The notes beneath the pieces are model-generated. The model had not been told where the DNA came from. It saw nothing but the letters and a program-made list of their open reading frames with translations, and ran no database searches. This document shows, piece after piece, positions 1 through 10,524 of a stretch of DNA of 64,000 nucleotides (its first letter is position 1; the number at the start of each line of letters is the position of its first letter). Source of the DNA: Myrmaecium sp. VS I D KN 1 (lineage: Eukaryota > Ascomycota > Dothideomycetes > Valsariales > Valsariaceae); NCBI GenBank assembly GCA_019775845.1, contig JADQAV010000002.1:1798001-1862000 (forward strand), read 5' to 3'. Made by a program: the position numbers and the translations under genes.

Positions 1-1
1 T

Positions 2-602
2 GCCCGCTACGGCTGCTACGCGCTCGCCGTCACCATCTTCAGCCTGGGAATCATTCGCGATGCCATGTACGTCCAATTCTACCTTGTTGAACACCTGCTT
101 CCATTCCCTGTCTCCCTGATTAGGAAAACCTCTGTGCCACGCCGACAAGACTGCAGCTAACATGCGGGACTTCCTTCCCTCCCTCCCTCGCACCACCAGA
201 TATGAGCGCGCCTTGCGCACCCAGCCGAGCCACCCGCTCCTCGAGATGTCCACCGCCAAGGCCATCGCCGTCGGCCTGATCCTCGCTGGTAACACCCTCG
301 TGCTGACCTCCATGTATGCCCTGGGCATCACCGGCACCTATCTGGGTGACTACTTCGGCATCCTCATGGACGACATGGTCACCGGCTTCCCCTTCAACGT
401 CACCCCGGCCCCCATGTACCACGGCTCCACCCTGTCCTTCCTTGGGACGGCCCTGTGGTTCGGCAAGCCGGCCGGGCTCCTCCTGACCGCCCTGGTCGCG
501 CTGGCGTACAAGGTCGCCCGCGCGTACGAGGACCCCTTCACGACCGAGATCTATGCCAAGCGGGATCGGGAAAGGAAGGCTCGGGCGGAGAAGGCTAACT
601 AA
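2..602 (+). CDS. OPI3: Phosphatidyl-N-methylethanolamine N-methyltransferase (Opi3 type), 3' part
   Basis: The gene is cut by the left edge; the visible exons are 2..66 and 200..602, with a 133-nt intron, leaving 155 C-terminal residues. This ER membrane enzyme performs the last two SAM-dependent methylations that turn phosphatidyl-monomethylethanolamine into phosphatidylcholine. The visible part matches the family closely: a membrane segment ending GIIRDAIYERALR, the block GFPFNVTPAPMYHGST, the segment FLGTALWFGKPAGLLLT, and the acidic motif YEDPFTTEIYAKR near the C-terminus, followed by a charged tail. The Glu/Asp of that motif belongs to the SAM-binding region described for PEMT enzymes. 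The joined codon across the intron (AT|A, Ile) keeps the frame. It converges on the beta-tubulin gene. Identity is secure; only the N-terminal half is unseen. Confidence 0.93.
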
Positions 603-1585
603 GGGGGGGATGGAATCCGCCTCTGCCACGGTTTCATGCTAGCCGTGCTAGCATTGAGCAGCACCCGCGTGGATATAGCCGCGGTCATGGTTGAGGGGGC
701 CGCTCGGTGCGGGCCGGCAATGCTCCAATAGGTATGCACCTGCTGGAAACTAGTCGAGAGGAGTCACTTAGACGAGTTGGAGCGTGGAAATTCAACAGAA
801 ATACTGTGCGGGGGAGAAAAAGCTAGTGGCGGGCCAACTGGACGAGCGCGGGGAAGGGCGATCACGATGTGGGGAAGCTGGGGAAAGGGGCTGATTGAAA
901 AACCTTTCTTCCCCTTTGAGAACCAAGTAGATTCAACATGAGAGACACGTAGAGGGAAGAACGGAAGGTGTTACTACTAGCAAGGCGCGGATTGGGGTTC
1001 TATTTTCTGCTACTTGTCTTCTGGGAAATTTTTTTTGTGCATCTTGTTTCGATCGGTCCGATCGAGGTGACGGTGGAAGGGAAAGCATACTAGAGATTAC
1101 ATAGGGCATCAACTGCTATTTTTATTTCATGTAAATTTCATTCAGGGTTCCTGATGAAGGAAGAACAATCCAGGGTTAGGGGTAGGCTGACAGCTATGGA
1201 CATATTGTTATATGCTTGAGATGCTGGATCCAAATATACATATACTCCGTATGATAGCTGAGAGGCTGTTCAATTCGTATAGCGAACTTCAACATGCGCA
1301 CTGGCAGAGAACACTGGCAGCAGCATGTTACTTCACCTCCATGATTGGCACGCGGCAAAATATGTATGCTTTCAGAGGATAGATTTGGAGTTTCTTTTCC
1401 GCTAATCTTCAACGCTTTGCTACAGAATTAAAGGGAGGAAGGTAGAATAGAGAGATCTCCTCTCGACGAACAGAATTCAGACACACGATAGTCCCAGACT
1501 CAGAGAAAACTCCAACGCTAGATCCATCGCACGCTGTCCGTGTTGACAAAGACCTGCAAGAGAAAGGTAAGGGGAATCAAATAAT
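603..1585. other. Intergenic region, convergent 3' flanks of OPI3 and benA
   Basis: This interval of about 1 kb lies between two stop codons on opposite strands, so it should hold two 3' UTRs. It is purine-rich near 900-980 and AT-richer around 1100-1450. A near-perfect inverted repeat built on CGATCGGTCCGATCG lies near 1050. Open frames here are short and resemble no family. I see no gene. Confidence 0.6.
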
Positions 1586-3348
1586 TTACTCCTCGCCCTC
1601 AATGGGGGCCTCCTCGTCGTACTCCTCCTCACCCTCGGAGATGGAGGCCTCCTGGTACTGCTGGTACTCAGAAACCAAGTCGTTCATGTTGCTCTCAGCC
1701 TCAGTGAACTCCATCTCGTCCATACCCTCACCAGTGTACCAATGCAAGAAAGCCTTGCGCCTGAACATGGCAGTGAACTGGTCACCGACACGCTTGAAGA
1801 GCTCCTGGATGGAGGTGGAGTTACCGACGAAAGTCGAGGACATCTTGAGGCCACGAGGAGGGATGGAGCACAGAGCGGTCATGACGTTGTTGGGGATCCA
1901 CTCGACGAAGTAAGAGGCGTTCTTGTTCTGGACGTTGCGCATCTGGTCCTCAACCTCCTTCATGGAGACCTTACCGCGGAAAAGGGCGGAGCAGGTCAGG
2001 TAGCGACCGTTGCGGAAGTCAGAGGCAGCCATCATGTTCTTGGGGTCGAACATCTGCTGGGTCAACTCGGGAACGGTAACGGCGCGGAAAGAGTGGGCGC
2101 CACGGCTGGTGAGCGGGGCGAAGCCGACCATGAAGAAGTGGAGACGAGGGAAGGGAACCATGTTGACGGCCAACTTGCGGAGATCGGAGTTGAGCTGGCC
2201 AGGGAAACGCAAGCTGGTGGTAACACCAGACATGACGGCGGAAACGAGGTGGTTCAGGTCACCGTAGGAGGGGTTGTTGAGCTTGAGGGTCCTCATGCAG
2301 ATATCGTAGAGAGCCTAGATACTGTTAGTAGAGAGATCATAGTTTGCGGTGGACGGCGACTGACCTCGTTGTCGATACAGAAGGTCTCGTCCGAATTCTC
2401 GACCAACTGGTGGACGGAAAGGGTGGCGTTGTAGGGCTCAACGACGGTATCGGAGACCTTGGGGGAGGGGACGACGGAGAAGGTAGCCATCATACGGTCG
2501 GGGAACTCCTCGCGGATCTTGGAGATCAAGAGGGTACCCATACCGGCACCGGTACCACCACCGAGGGAGTGGGTGATCTGGAAACCTTGGAGGCAGTCGC
2601 AGCTCTCAGCCTCACGACGGACGACATCAAGGACCTGGTCGACCAGCTCGGCACCCTCGGTGTAGTGACCCTTGGCCCAGTTGTTACCAGCTCCAGACTG
2701 ACCGAAGACGAAGTTGTCAGGGCGGAAAAGCTGGCCGAAGGGACCGGCGCGGACGGCGTCCATGGTACCGGGCTCCAAGTCGACGAGGACGGCACGAGGA
2801 ACGAACTTGTTGCCAGAGGCCTGCACATGGTTAAGGATGGTGTCGATTCAGGGGCGATGTGCGAGGGACATACCTCGTTGAAGTAGACGTTCATACGCTC
2901 CAACTGGAGGTCGGAGGTACCGTTGTAGCTGTCCCAGTCGTCAGTCACCGAGTCCCAAACTGCTCATGCCGAGCCACGGGAGCGACCACTTACACGCCAG
3001 ATCCGTCAAGGCCATGCTCGCCGGAGATGGTTTGCCTGCAGAAATATGCTGGTTAGTCGTCCGATTCGGGTTTGTGGACACCGCATCCTCGATGGAAAAA
3101 CGAACCAGAAGGCAGCACCGATTTGGTTACCCTGGGATCGTCAGCATGATGCCAAAAAGGATATCGGAGTGCGTCGAGTTCACTTACGCATTGGCCGGTC
3201 TGAAGGTGAACCTGTACGCGCACGAAAAAAAGCAAGTTAGCGACGGTTCGAGATGTTGTTGTCCCCTGGGCCCGCGCGGGGCAAATCAGGGGGAGACGCG
3301 TCTAAACAGAGGGTGGGAGAGGCTCGAGGGACGTACAATCTCACGCAT
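1586..3348 (-). CDS. benA: Beta-tubulin
   Basis: Seven exons on the minus strand: 3337..3348, 3188..3211, 3106..3131, 2994..3035, 2874..2928, 2365..2820 and 1586..2314, giving 447 residues, the normal length. Beta-tubulin pairs with alpha-tubulin to build microtubules and binds exchangeable GTP. Seen in the sequence are the start [17 protein letters not shown], the tubulin signature GGGTGAGMG, and the acidic tail ending in EEAPIEGEE. The first exons are tiny (12, 24, 26, 42 and 55 nt), as in other ascomycete benA genes. Residues linked to benzimidazole resistance are all the sensitive type: H6, Y50, A165, F167, E198 and F200 (context [10 protein letters not shown]). The start sits at the autoregulatory MREI tetrapeptide, which in animals controls tubulin mRNA stability; that role is not established in fungi. 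Confidence 0.98.
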
Positions 3349-4078
3349 GTTGACGGTGGTGGAAGTGCTAGACGGTTGAGGGGACGATGGGTCGCGAGGG
3401 TGAGAGAGGGTGTCGGTGTTTGGAGCTGCTGGCGAGAGGAGTTGGGTTGGTGTTGGTGGTTGTTGGGTCGAGCGGATGGAGGTACGGAGAGGGAGGCAGA
3501 GGCAGAAGCGGTGTGAAGGCCCACGGTGTTTTTCGGGGGGGCGAGCACTAGCAGCTTTTCGGTAAACAACACACCCTTTTCCCGATTGGGCGGGAGGACG
3601 CTCGTGGATCGCCAGCGGACGGGTGCAGTACTCCGTTTTTGTCAGGAGGTGAATACATGCAGTAGCCATGCATGCTGTTCTACCGGCCCATGTCCACGAC
3701 GCCAGATGCAAATCACGATCCATATACACGGAATTGTCTGTTAACGACTCTCTATCGCAGCGCCGTCCCTATCCATCCGAATAGTACTGTACACAGTGGG
3801 CTAAGCTCGCGCCATATACTCTATTAATCCTCCCATGAACCTCCCAGCGGACACAGGTGCATCCCGGTGCTGGCTAGAGACCTGCACAATGCTCGAAGAA
3901 GCTGTACGCATCTTTTCCCTGCCGCAGCAAGCCGTTTCCTCCAGACATCGACCCGGCATCGCCTTAGAAGCGCCCTTTCGATCATTCCGGCCAGGCTTTC
4001 CTCATACGCGTCCTCTCTGTATCTATCCTTTACAAAATCCATTGTCTTATGACTGAGAACCGTATCGGTTCTTCCCGC
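3349..4078 (-). promoter_or_regulatory. benA upstream region
   Basis: This 730-bp gap separates the benA start from the ceramidase stop, both on the minus strand, so it carries the benA promoter and 5' UTR. Read on the minus strand, the stretch just before the ATG is rich in C and CT, as in many strongly expressed fungal genes. A copy of the palindrome-like TACTGTAC lies near 3785. No other gene is visible; small open frames such as the one at 3824-4042 have no recognisable features. Confidence 0.5.
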
Positions 4079-5235
4079 TTACGTCGACTTCGCATGCTGG
4101 TCCCGGCGGTTTACGAGGGGAAGTGAGGTCACTGTACGGGGCCAGTAGAGTTCGTACTCGTCCTGCTCGCCATTGAGGCAATGTCGGAGCCAGATGCCCC
4201 AGGTAATGTAGAAGTAAGCTCCGATGCCCGTCATGATATGCCTGTATGTGCAGCGAGCGGTTAGCATTGTCGCAGCTATCCATCGCCCGTGTTTAAGAGG
4301 GAAATCTAGCTCACCACCACCCATGGCCTTCCAGCAACAGACCCCACGGTAGGCCGATCTCCCTTCTCCACGTCCGAAGCGTCGGGCAAAAGGTGTTATC
4401 CAGCGCCCAGATGGCAAAGCCACCCAAGAATATACTCAGGCCGTAGGCGACCATGGCCCACATCGTCTTCAGTATCTTCCCGTCGCGGTCGTCGACCCGC
4501 TGCTGCTCAGCCTCGCCCGACCGCCTCCGAACCTCGTCGGACTTCCGCTTAGACTTGTGCATCGGGCGTAGGCTGACCTCCATGATCCACATGCTCCGGA
4601 AGAGAACGATGGCCGTCAACAACGCGTACATGTTCTGGTGGAACACCGGGTCTTGCAGGTAGTGATAGTAAAGCGTGATGAAGACCGCGAGACCGAACAG
4701 GAACAGCCCCAGGACCACCGCGTAGCGTTTCGACTTGCCGTAGCTGAACGTCGCGTAGAACATCAGGCACGTTGTGTAGATCATGGAAAGCTCGTCGACG
4801 AGTTGCATAGGGTCTAGCGAGGCGAGGTATCACATCGAGTTTCAGCATTGATTCCGGCAAGCGGGCTGGGACATGGGTAGGTGAACGACGTACACTTGAG
4901 CGTGGAGTGGAAAAGGAAGCTCCCCGTCCCAACGATCATGTACCCGACAAACGTGACCAAGAAGATCTTGTCATGTCCATTCTTCAAGCAGTTGTTGATG
5001 CCCTTGATCCCAAGCCATATGAAAAGCAGGTTTGTAAGCGTGTTGACGATCTCGGCGGAGTATGGGGTCGCGTAGTAATCCTGAAGTTCTTATATCAGCC
5101 CTCTGGTCAGGGAGCAGCTCTGAGCCGCATGGCATAAGGTACCTCTTCACACCAATTCAGGGTCGAAGTGACTGGCAGCCAGTAACCGTCCCTTCCCGGC
5201 GGGGGATATGGTATCGACGGTAGCCAAGACGGCAT
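4079..5235 (-). CDS. YDC1: Alkaline ceramidase (Ypc1/Ydc1 family)
   Basis: Four exons, 5143..5235, 4894..5080, 4315..4813 and 4079..4241, encode 313 residues. The family hydrolyses (dihydro/phyto)ceramide to a sphingoid base and a fatty acid in the ER/Golgi membrane. About seven hydrophobic segments follow the N-terminal sequence MPSWLPSIPYPPPGRDGYW. The zinc and catalytic residues of alkaline ceramidases can be placed: H89 in GSFLFHSTLKYPMQ, D100 in LVDELSMIYTTC, and the HxxxH pair H257/H261 in GHGWWHIMTG. The last intron falls between the tryptophans and H261, so the second histidine of that motif is supplied by exon 4. A charged linker (KSKRKSDEVRRR) lies in a loop. Whether it prefers phyto- or dihydroceramide cannot be told, so the YDC1 symbol stands for the family. 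Confidence 0.92.
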
Positions 5236-5811
5236 CGTTGGCGCGGGGCTATCTGGTAAAGGGAGAGGGGAACGGGGAACGAAGGGGATGCAAGAGAGGA
5301 GGATTCAGCGTCAACGAAGGTGAAAAGGTGTTTGGTGTGAGCTGGTGGGCTTCTTTGCGGCAATAACTTAAACGGCTCGGATGCTGCGGGATACCTCGCT
5401 GCCTGGGACAGTGCAATCGCGCGAGGGGACAAAACTAACAACCCACGAAGAAATCACGCGGCGAAGGACCACATAAACCTGACGATAGCAAGAGCAAACG
5501 CCGGAAGGACACGAACGACCGCAAGAAAAGGTATACAAGTACCAGCTTTATCACGAACGATGTTGACCTGTTGCGAGAGCCGCAACCAGTGGCCGCGCCT
5601 TGAAATCGTCGTCATTATGCTTGGCGGGACCTTGCCTGAGCCCTGTCGGCGGAGGGACCGGAACCAAGCGACTCCCCGGCCTGGTCCCGCGCCGTTCCGC
5701 CGTTACATGTGACCTCAGCTCCTGCTACAGCCCTTAGTATTTCCCACTGAACGAACGAGCCTCACGCGGTCCCAGTCCACCCTGCCCGTTTCATCGCCCG
5801 TTGTTGCCACC
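5236..5811. promoter_or_regulatory. Divergent promoter between ceramidase and prefoldin 1
   Basis: This 576-bp region separates two start codons facing away from each other, so it should hold both promoters and 5' UTRs. It is GC-rich around 5640-5710 and CA/CT-rich just before the prefoldin ATG. No third gene is visible. Confidence 0.5.
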
Positions 5812-6316
5812 ATGTCGATCCCCAACGAGACGCTGCAGAAGGTATCGAACCCCAGCTTGAATGCGCGCATGAGAGACAGTACACTGACCCGCGTGCATCT
5901 ATTTACAGCTCCTCCAGGAGATTGAGCAGAAGGCGGCGTTTTCGCAGCAGCAACTCGCCATCGTCCGGTCGCAGATGGCTGCCAAGAGCAGAGAGTCGCG
6001 TATGCTCCAGCTCACTTCCAGCGAGCTCGATTCGCTGCCTCCGAACACGAATGTCTATGAAGGGGTGGGCAAAATGTGAGCGACTTGCCTCCTGGCCTCA
6101 ACGAGGGACTGCAACACAGCGGCATAATGGGATCTAATTCGTCATGCCAGGTTTGTCTGGAGCCCGACGGAAGACGTCAAAAAGCGGATTTCCGACGAGA
6201 GCGCGGAGATCGGATCAGAGATGGCAAACCTGGAGAAGAAGCTACATTACCTCGAGACGACATACAAGAATAGCCGCGAGAACCTGGAGCGGCTGTTTAA
6301 GTCCGGCGGCAACTGA
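5812..6316 (+). CDS. PFD1: Prefoldin subunit 1
   Basis: Three exons, 5812..5841, 5909..6075 and 6151..6316, encode 120 residues, the usual length for a beta-type prefoldin subunit. Prefoldin is a six-subunit cytosolic co-chaperone that delivers nascent actin and tubulin to the CCT chaperonin. The protein has the expected design: an N-terminal helix (LLQEIEQKAAFSQQQLAIV), a short beta-hairpin region with the family motif NVYEGVGKMFV, and a C-terminal helix (EIGSEMANLEKKLHYLETTY). The hairpin is split by intron 2 at the methionine codon (AT|G), and the joined frame is exact. Its main client, beta-tubulin, is encoded a few kilobases upstream; I read nothing functional into that. The identification rests on the hairpin motif plus the coiled-coil layout. 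Confidence 0.92.
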
Positions 6317-8445
6317 GTGGATAGAACATGGCAGCAAGGAACGGTCCGCTGAGCCCGGTGGATTCCTTGTCAGCGGTCTGGAGGAAAGGCATGGGAGCGA
6401 CAGGATGAGACATGACGATGAGCATATCAGAGGCGAGGTTCATGGCGCCCGAACAAGCCGGGAGAAAGGTTACAGAGAGGTAGTGCCTATGCCAGTAGCG
6501 CTCGGATTGCGCGCGTCAAGCGTCAACGAGCCAAAGAGCTTCTTCTCCAAGCGCACCGTCGCTTGCAGCAGCCGACAAAACCCAAAATACCCTTTTGTTT
6601 CATGAAACGCTTCGGATCATATAGGATGAAGAGTGCGGAGGAGCTTTTCTGCTCCCCGAGTGGAGGACCATCGCACGAATCGATATTTCCCAAAGGCTGG
6701 GACTGAGAGGTTCGCCAATCGTACGAAGTCAAACGTTGAACTCCAAATACACACATATTACGGATATTTTTGCACAGTACCTAAAAAACATCGACATTGG
6801 AGATGTGGAAGCAAGGGGCGAGGTTGGCATCCCGGGAATCTTCCTGGAAATCCTTTGATGCGGCGCTTGTTCATGCAGAAAACGACAACCCGGATTCCGT
6901 TGGCAAGGCTATCGGTGTGCTTTCGGCGACGTTGCGAATGATCGAGAGCCGTGGCACACAGTACTGTACATTGACAATACCTATGAACGATGTATGTAGC
7001 GACTCGGTTGGCAACGGTTTCGGTGCCTGTCATTCAACGCTGGCACCGAACAGTTCAGCAACGGTGTGTGCGCATCTCTCTTTCTGGTTCTCCAAGCACC
7101 ACGGCAGCCAGCCGAGCCACCTCCCGTCCGCCGCCGCCGCAGTTGGCGCCCGCCCGCGCGGCGGATGGAACAAATGGCACCGGGAATGGGGCTAAAAATA
7201 ATCCCCTCCCCCCTCCCCCCCGCTCTCCCTTTCCCTTCGCCAACAACGGCGGCGGGGAGCTCGGCAGGGTTTCGATCAACTGCTGCCAGTAGGGGAAGAT
7301 CGCGCTGCCACCTCCTCTCAGCCGGCGGTTTCGGCCTGGCGATATGATACCTGTGGTAGTACATAGGCAGAAATGTGGGATACATTACCTGAGGTATGAA
7401 CGGAGCAATTCTTTGACTGATTGATAATCGAGGAGTTGTATCATTCAGTACCTACTAAGTAGTACTCACCTCACAAGTGCAGTTCCAATGTTCAACTCAT
7501 CTTCAATGGGCCGGGTACATACGGTACTGTCGGGGACGAGATGATTGGAGCAGAAGCAAGGGCAGGTGGGGGTCCAGCACTTAACGCTCCGCACCTGCAT
7601 ACGCTTCTGCACTCCTACTGCACTCCTGCTGGTCTATCTCCTGCGCTTCAACGGGTCCTCGACACCTACAGTATGTATCTTATGCTCCGACGGTCCTGCC
7701 GGCTATTGTTTGGTACTTACCCTCCTCCCTCAAGCAGGTATCTGGCTTGAGATATTGGGGGCTTCATGGACGAGTATATACCGTAGTGTACTACTAGTAC
7801 TACAGTATCTTACTCACACTGATATGGCCACGACAACAGTATGTACAGTAAGTGGGTAGTACTCAGGAGCCTAAAGCTAGGTATGATACCGTAGCCGCAG
7901 GCATCAGCGCCGGCCCTCACGCAGCCGCACCTGATGAGCGGGCGCGGCGTCCATGTCTCGCACCAGACCTGCCACTTCCCCATTTCCGCCCCCACCAGCC
8001 CCGAAGCTGATCACTCCAGAGGGTACCTGGCAGTCAGCTCTGAAATACTAGTAGTCAGCCCTCCCCCTCCCTTCCCTCCCCTCCCTCCTTCACTTCCTTT
8101 CCCCGCCGTGGCCGTCTGACTCTCGTCTTCTCTCTCTACCTCGTCTCGTGCTCGTTCCAGCCGTCCATCTGACTGTCTGCTTTGGCTACTGCGCCGCGCT
8201 GGTGCTGCCCCTCTCCACTTCCCTTGCTCTTCATTGCTGAACCGGCACCTCGTTTACTTGACACATATACCGCTGTAGCACAATAGCTCTGTGTTACCGC
8301 CATCGTCCGTTTCCTCCAGCTTCTTCACTGCCTTGAACTCCACCCCGGCAGTTGCGCCTGGTCTCGTTGGACACTCTGCCCGAGCAATAGCTCACTACAC
8401 TTCTTGATCCCATAAATCTTCGAGAAGAAGAAATAAAGCCCGGCT
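6317..8445. other. Long intergenic region upstream of the coiled-coil gene
   Basis: This gap of about 2.1 kb lies between two plus-strand genes. The first 500 bp is presumably the prefoldin 3' flank. The part from 7380 to 7870 is rich in short GTAC/AGTACT/TACCTA-like words, including GTACAGTA at 7843. From 8060 to 8440 it is strongly pyrimidine-rich, as expected for a fungal promoter and 5' UTR leading to the ATG at 8446. Open frames of 60-130 codons exist on both strands but look compositional. I see no supportable gene. Confidence 0.5.
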
Positions 8446-10524
8446 ATGCCGCCTGCCGACTTCTGGGACGAGGAGGACATCCGCTTCTCCAGCAGCGGAG
8501 GCTGGGGAGGCAGTGGCGCCCGTCATGTCCGTCCCCCTCCGCGCTTCCGGCACCATCGCGTCGACAGCGACCCTCGCCGCAGCGAACACTTCCTCTCACC
8601 CGAAGGACCGCACACCTACGCGTCCGGCCTTCACCGTTCCCGCTCCACCGGCCATGCGCCCATCCCCAACGTGACCATCTACAACACCTTGGACAACGAC
8701 AGCCACACACGCCTCCAAAGTCGACAGAACCAAAGCCCCGGCCCGAGTCCCAAGCCGAGTCCCGCCGTCCGACCGGTCAGACTCGACGACGACCTTGCGC
8801 TCGAGGAAGAGCTGGCGGAGCTTCGGCTGGCGCGGGCGCGCTCGAGATCCCGCGGTCCGCCGCCCATGGAGTTCCATCACCATCACGAGTACTTCCACGA
8901 GAAGGAGAAGGAGAAGGAGTTGGAGAGGGTCCGAGACCCTTCCCCCTCCGCCGAGAAGCTGCGGCTCGAGTTTGCTCAGGAGCAGCTGAAGGAGATGAAT
9001 GCGAAAGCGCAGAGGGAGAAGGAAGAGGAGCTCATTCGTCGTAAGTTGGAGCTCCAGTTCTATCGGGAGCAACACGAGCGGGAGCACGGGCGAGAGCAAG
9101 ACCAGCTGAAGGAGTTGAGTGCCAAAGCACAGCGTGAGAAGGATGAGGAACTAGTCCGCCGCAAGTTGGAGCTCCAGTACCTTCGGGAGCAGCAGGAGCG
9201 GGAGCACGAACGAGAGCAAGATCAGCTGAAGGAGCTCAGTGCCAAAGCACAGCGCGAGAAGGACGAGGAGCTGCTCCGCCGCAAGCTGGAGCTCCAGTAT
9301 TTCCGAGAGCAGCAGGAGCGGGAACAGGAGCACCTGAAGGAGCTCAATGCCAAAGCGCAGAGGGAGAAGGAGGAGGACCTTCTCCGCCGCAAGTTGGAAC
9401 TCCAGTTTTATAAGGAGCAGAAAGAGCGAGAGGAGGAGCATGAGCGATTCGAGCGTGAGGAGGCGAGGCTGAGGAGAGAGTACGATCTGAAGCGGGAGAA
9501 GGACGAGCTGATGAGGGAGCGCAAGGACCGCGAGGAAGCCCTGGAGAGGAAGCGAATCCTCGCAGATGAGCGGGAGAAGATGAGGCAGATCGAGGAAGAG
9601 CACGAGCGCATCGTGGCCGAGGCGCGTGCCAAGGCCGAGAAGGCGGAGGCGGAAGCCAAGGCGGCGCGGAAACGAGCGGTGGAGGAGTACGAGCGGAAGA
9701 AGGCGGAGGAGGAGCGGGAGGCGGAGGAGGCGCGCCAGCGGGTCATCGAGGAGTACGAGAAGAAGAAGCACGAGGACGCGCAGAAGGCCAAGGCGGCGGA
9801 GGAAGCGCTGCTGGCCAAGATCAAGCGGGAGGAGGAGGAGAAGCGGGAGCGGGAGGAGCAGAAGTACAAGGAGTTCCTCCAGAAGCAGAAGGAGAAGGAG
9901 GAGGCGGAGAAGGCGCAGCGGGAGAAGGAGGAGGCCGAGGTGGAGGAGCAGATGCGGAAGCGACTGGCCCAGTTCGGCTTCCAGGACAACCAGATCCAGG
10001 CCATGATCAAGCCGGAGAAGGCGCCCAACCTCCAGCAGGGCCTCGCCCCCTTCAACCCCGTCCCCCTCACCGTCCCCCTCATGCCCTCGCCCACCTACGT
10101 CAAGGTCCACCGGGACTTTCTCTCCGTCGAGACGCTCCAGGCGTACAGCATCCCGTGGGAGTACGATCCGGTAAGTCTCCAGTAGTCTTGTAAGACTTAT
10201 CAATGGTGACAAAACTGACTGACCGCTTCACAGGAGGACCGCAACTACATCATCATCCTCCGCGAGATGGACACCCGCGAGACCGACATCCTCTTCGAGC
10301 ACACCCGCCGCCTGCGCACCGCCGCCGGCGTCGGCGTCGGCGCCGGTGCCGGTGCCCTCACCACCACCCAGACCAGCTCCCGCCTGCTCATCGAGGACCG
10401 CGGCCGCGACCGCAAGCCCGAGTACGCGTGGGTGCGTCGGAAGAAGCCGGCCGCGTCCCCGTCCCCGATCCGTCGCCGGAGCTCCCCCCGACGGGTCGTC
10501 GGCATCAAGGAGATGTTTTATTGA
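8446..10524 (+). CDS. Coiled-coil protein with 40-residue repeats (trichoplein-like fungal family)
   Basis: Two exons, 8446..10170 and 10234..10524, encode 671 residues. The N-terminal 150 residues are low-complexity (His, Pro, Ser, Arg). Residues about 150-510 form one long charged helix of Glu/Lys/Arg heptads, including four near-identical 36-40-residue repeats. The C-terminal part is globular and looks conserved: FGFQDNQIQAMI, then YVKVHRDFLSVETLQAYSIPWEYDP, joined by the intron to EDRNYIIILREM and LFEHTRRLR. That tail recalls uncharacterised fungal proteins often annotated as trichoplein-like or reticulocyte-binding-like because of composition alone. No catalytic motif or membrane segment is visible. 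The role is unknown; a structural or scaffolding function is my inference from the coiled coil. Codon choice is GAG/CGC/AAG-biased, which creates long antisense open frames that should be ignored. Confidence 0.85.
8980..9438 (+). repeat. In-frame tandem repeat, four units of 108-120 bp
   Basis: Four consecutive units start at 8980, 9100, 9220 and 9328 and measure 120, 120, 108 and 111 bp. Each encodes a version of QLKELSAKAQREKDEEL followed by RRKLELQ and a Glu/Gln/Arg-rich linker. The length differences fall in the linker and are whole codons. The DNA similarity between units is high, which points to recent unequal exchange within the coiled-coil gene. Confidence 0.9.

Noticed and set aside
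6797-7195. 132-codon open frame in the prefoldin downstream gap
   Set aside because: Low-complexity Ala/Pro/His end, no conserved-looking blocks, and no promoter-like or splice support.
9151-10212. 353-codon Leu-rich open frame on the minus strand
   Set aside because: It lies wholly antisense to the coiled-coil gene. Poly-Leu content comes from reading GAG/AAG-rich codons backwards.
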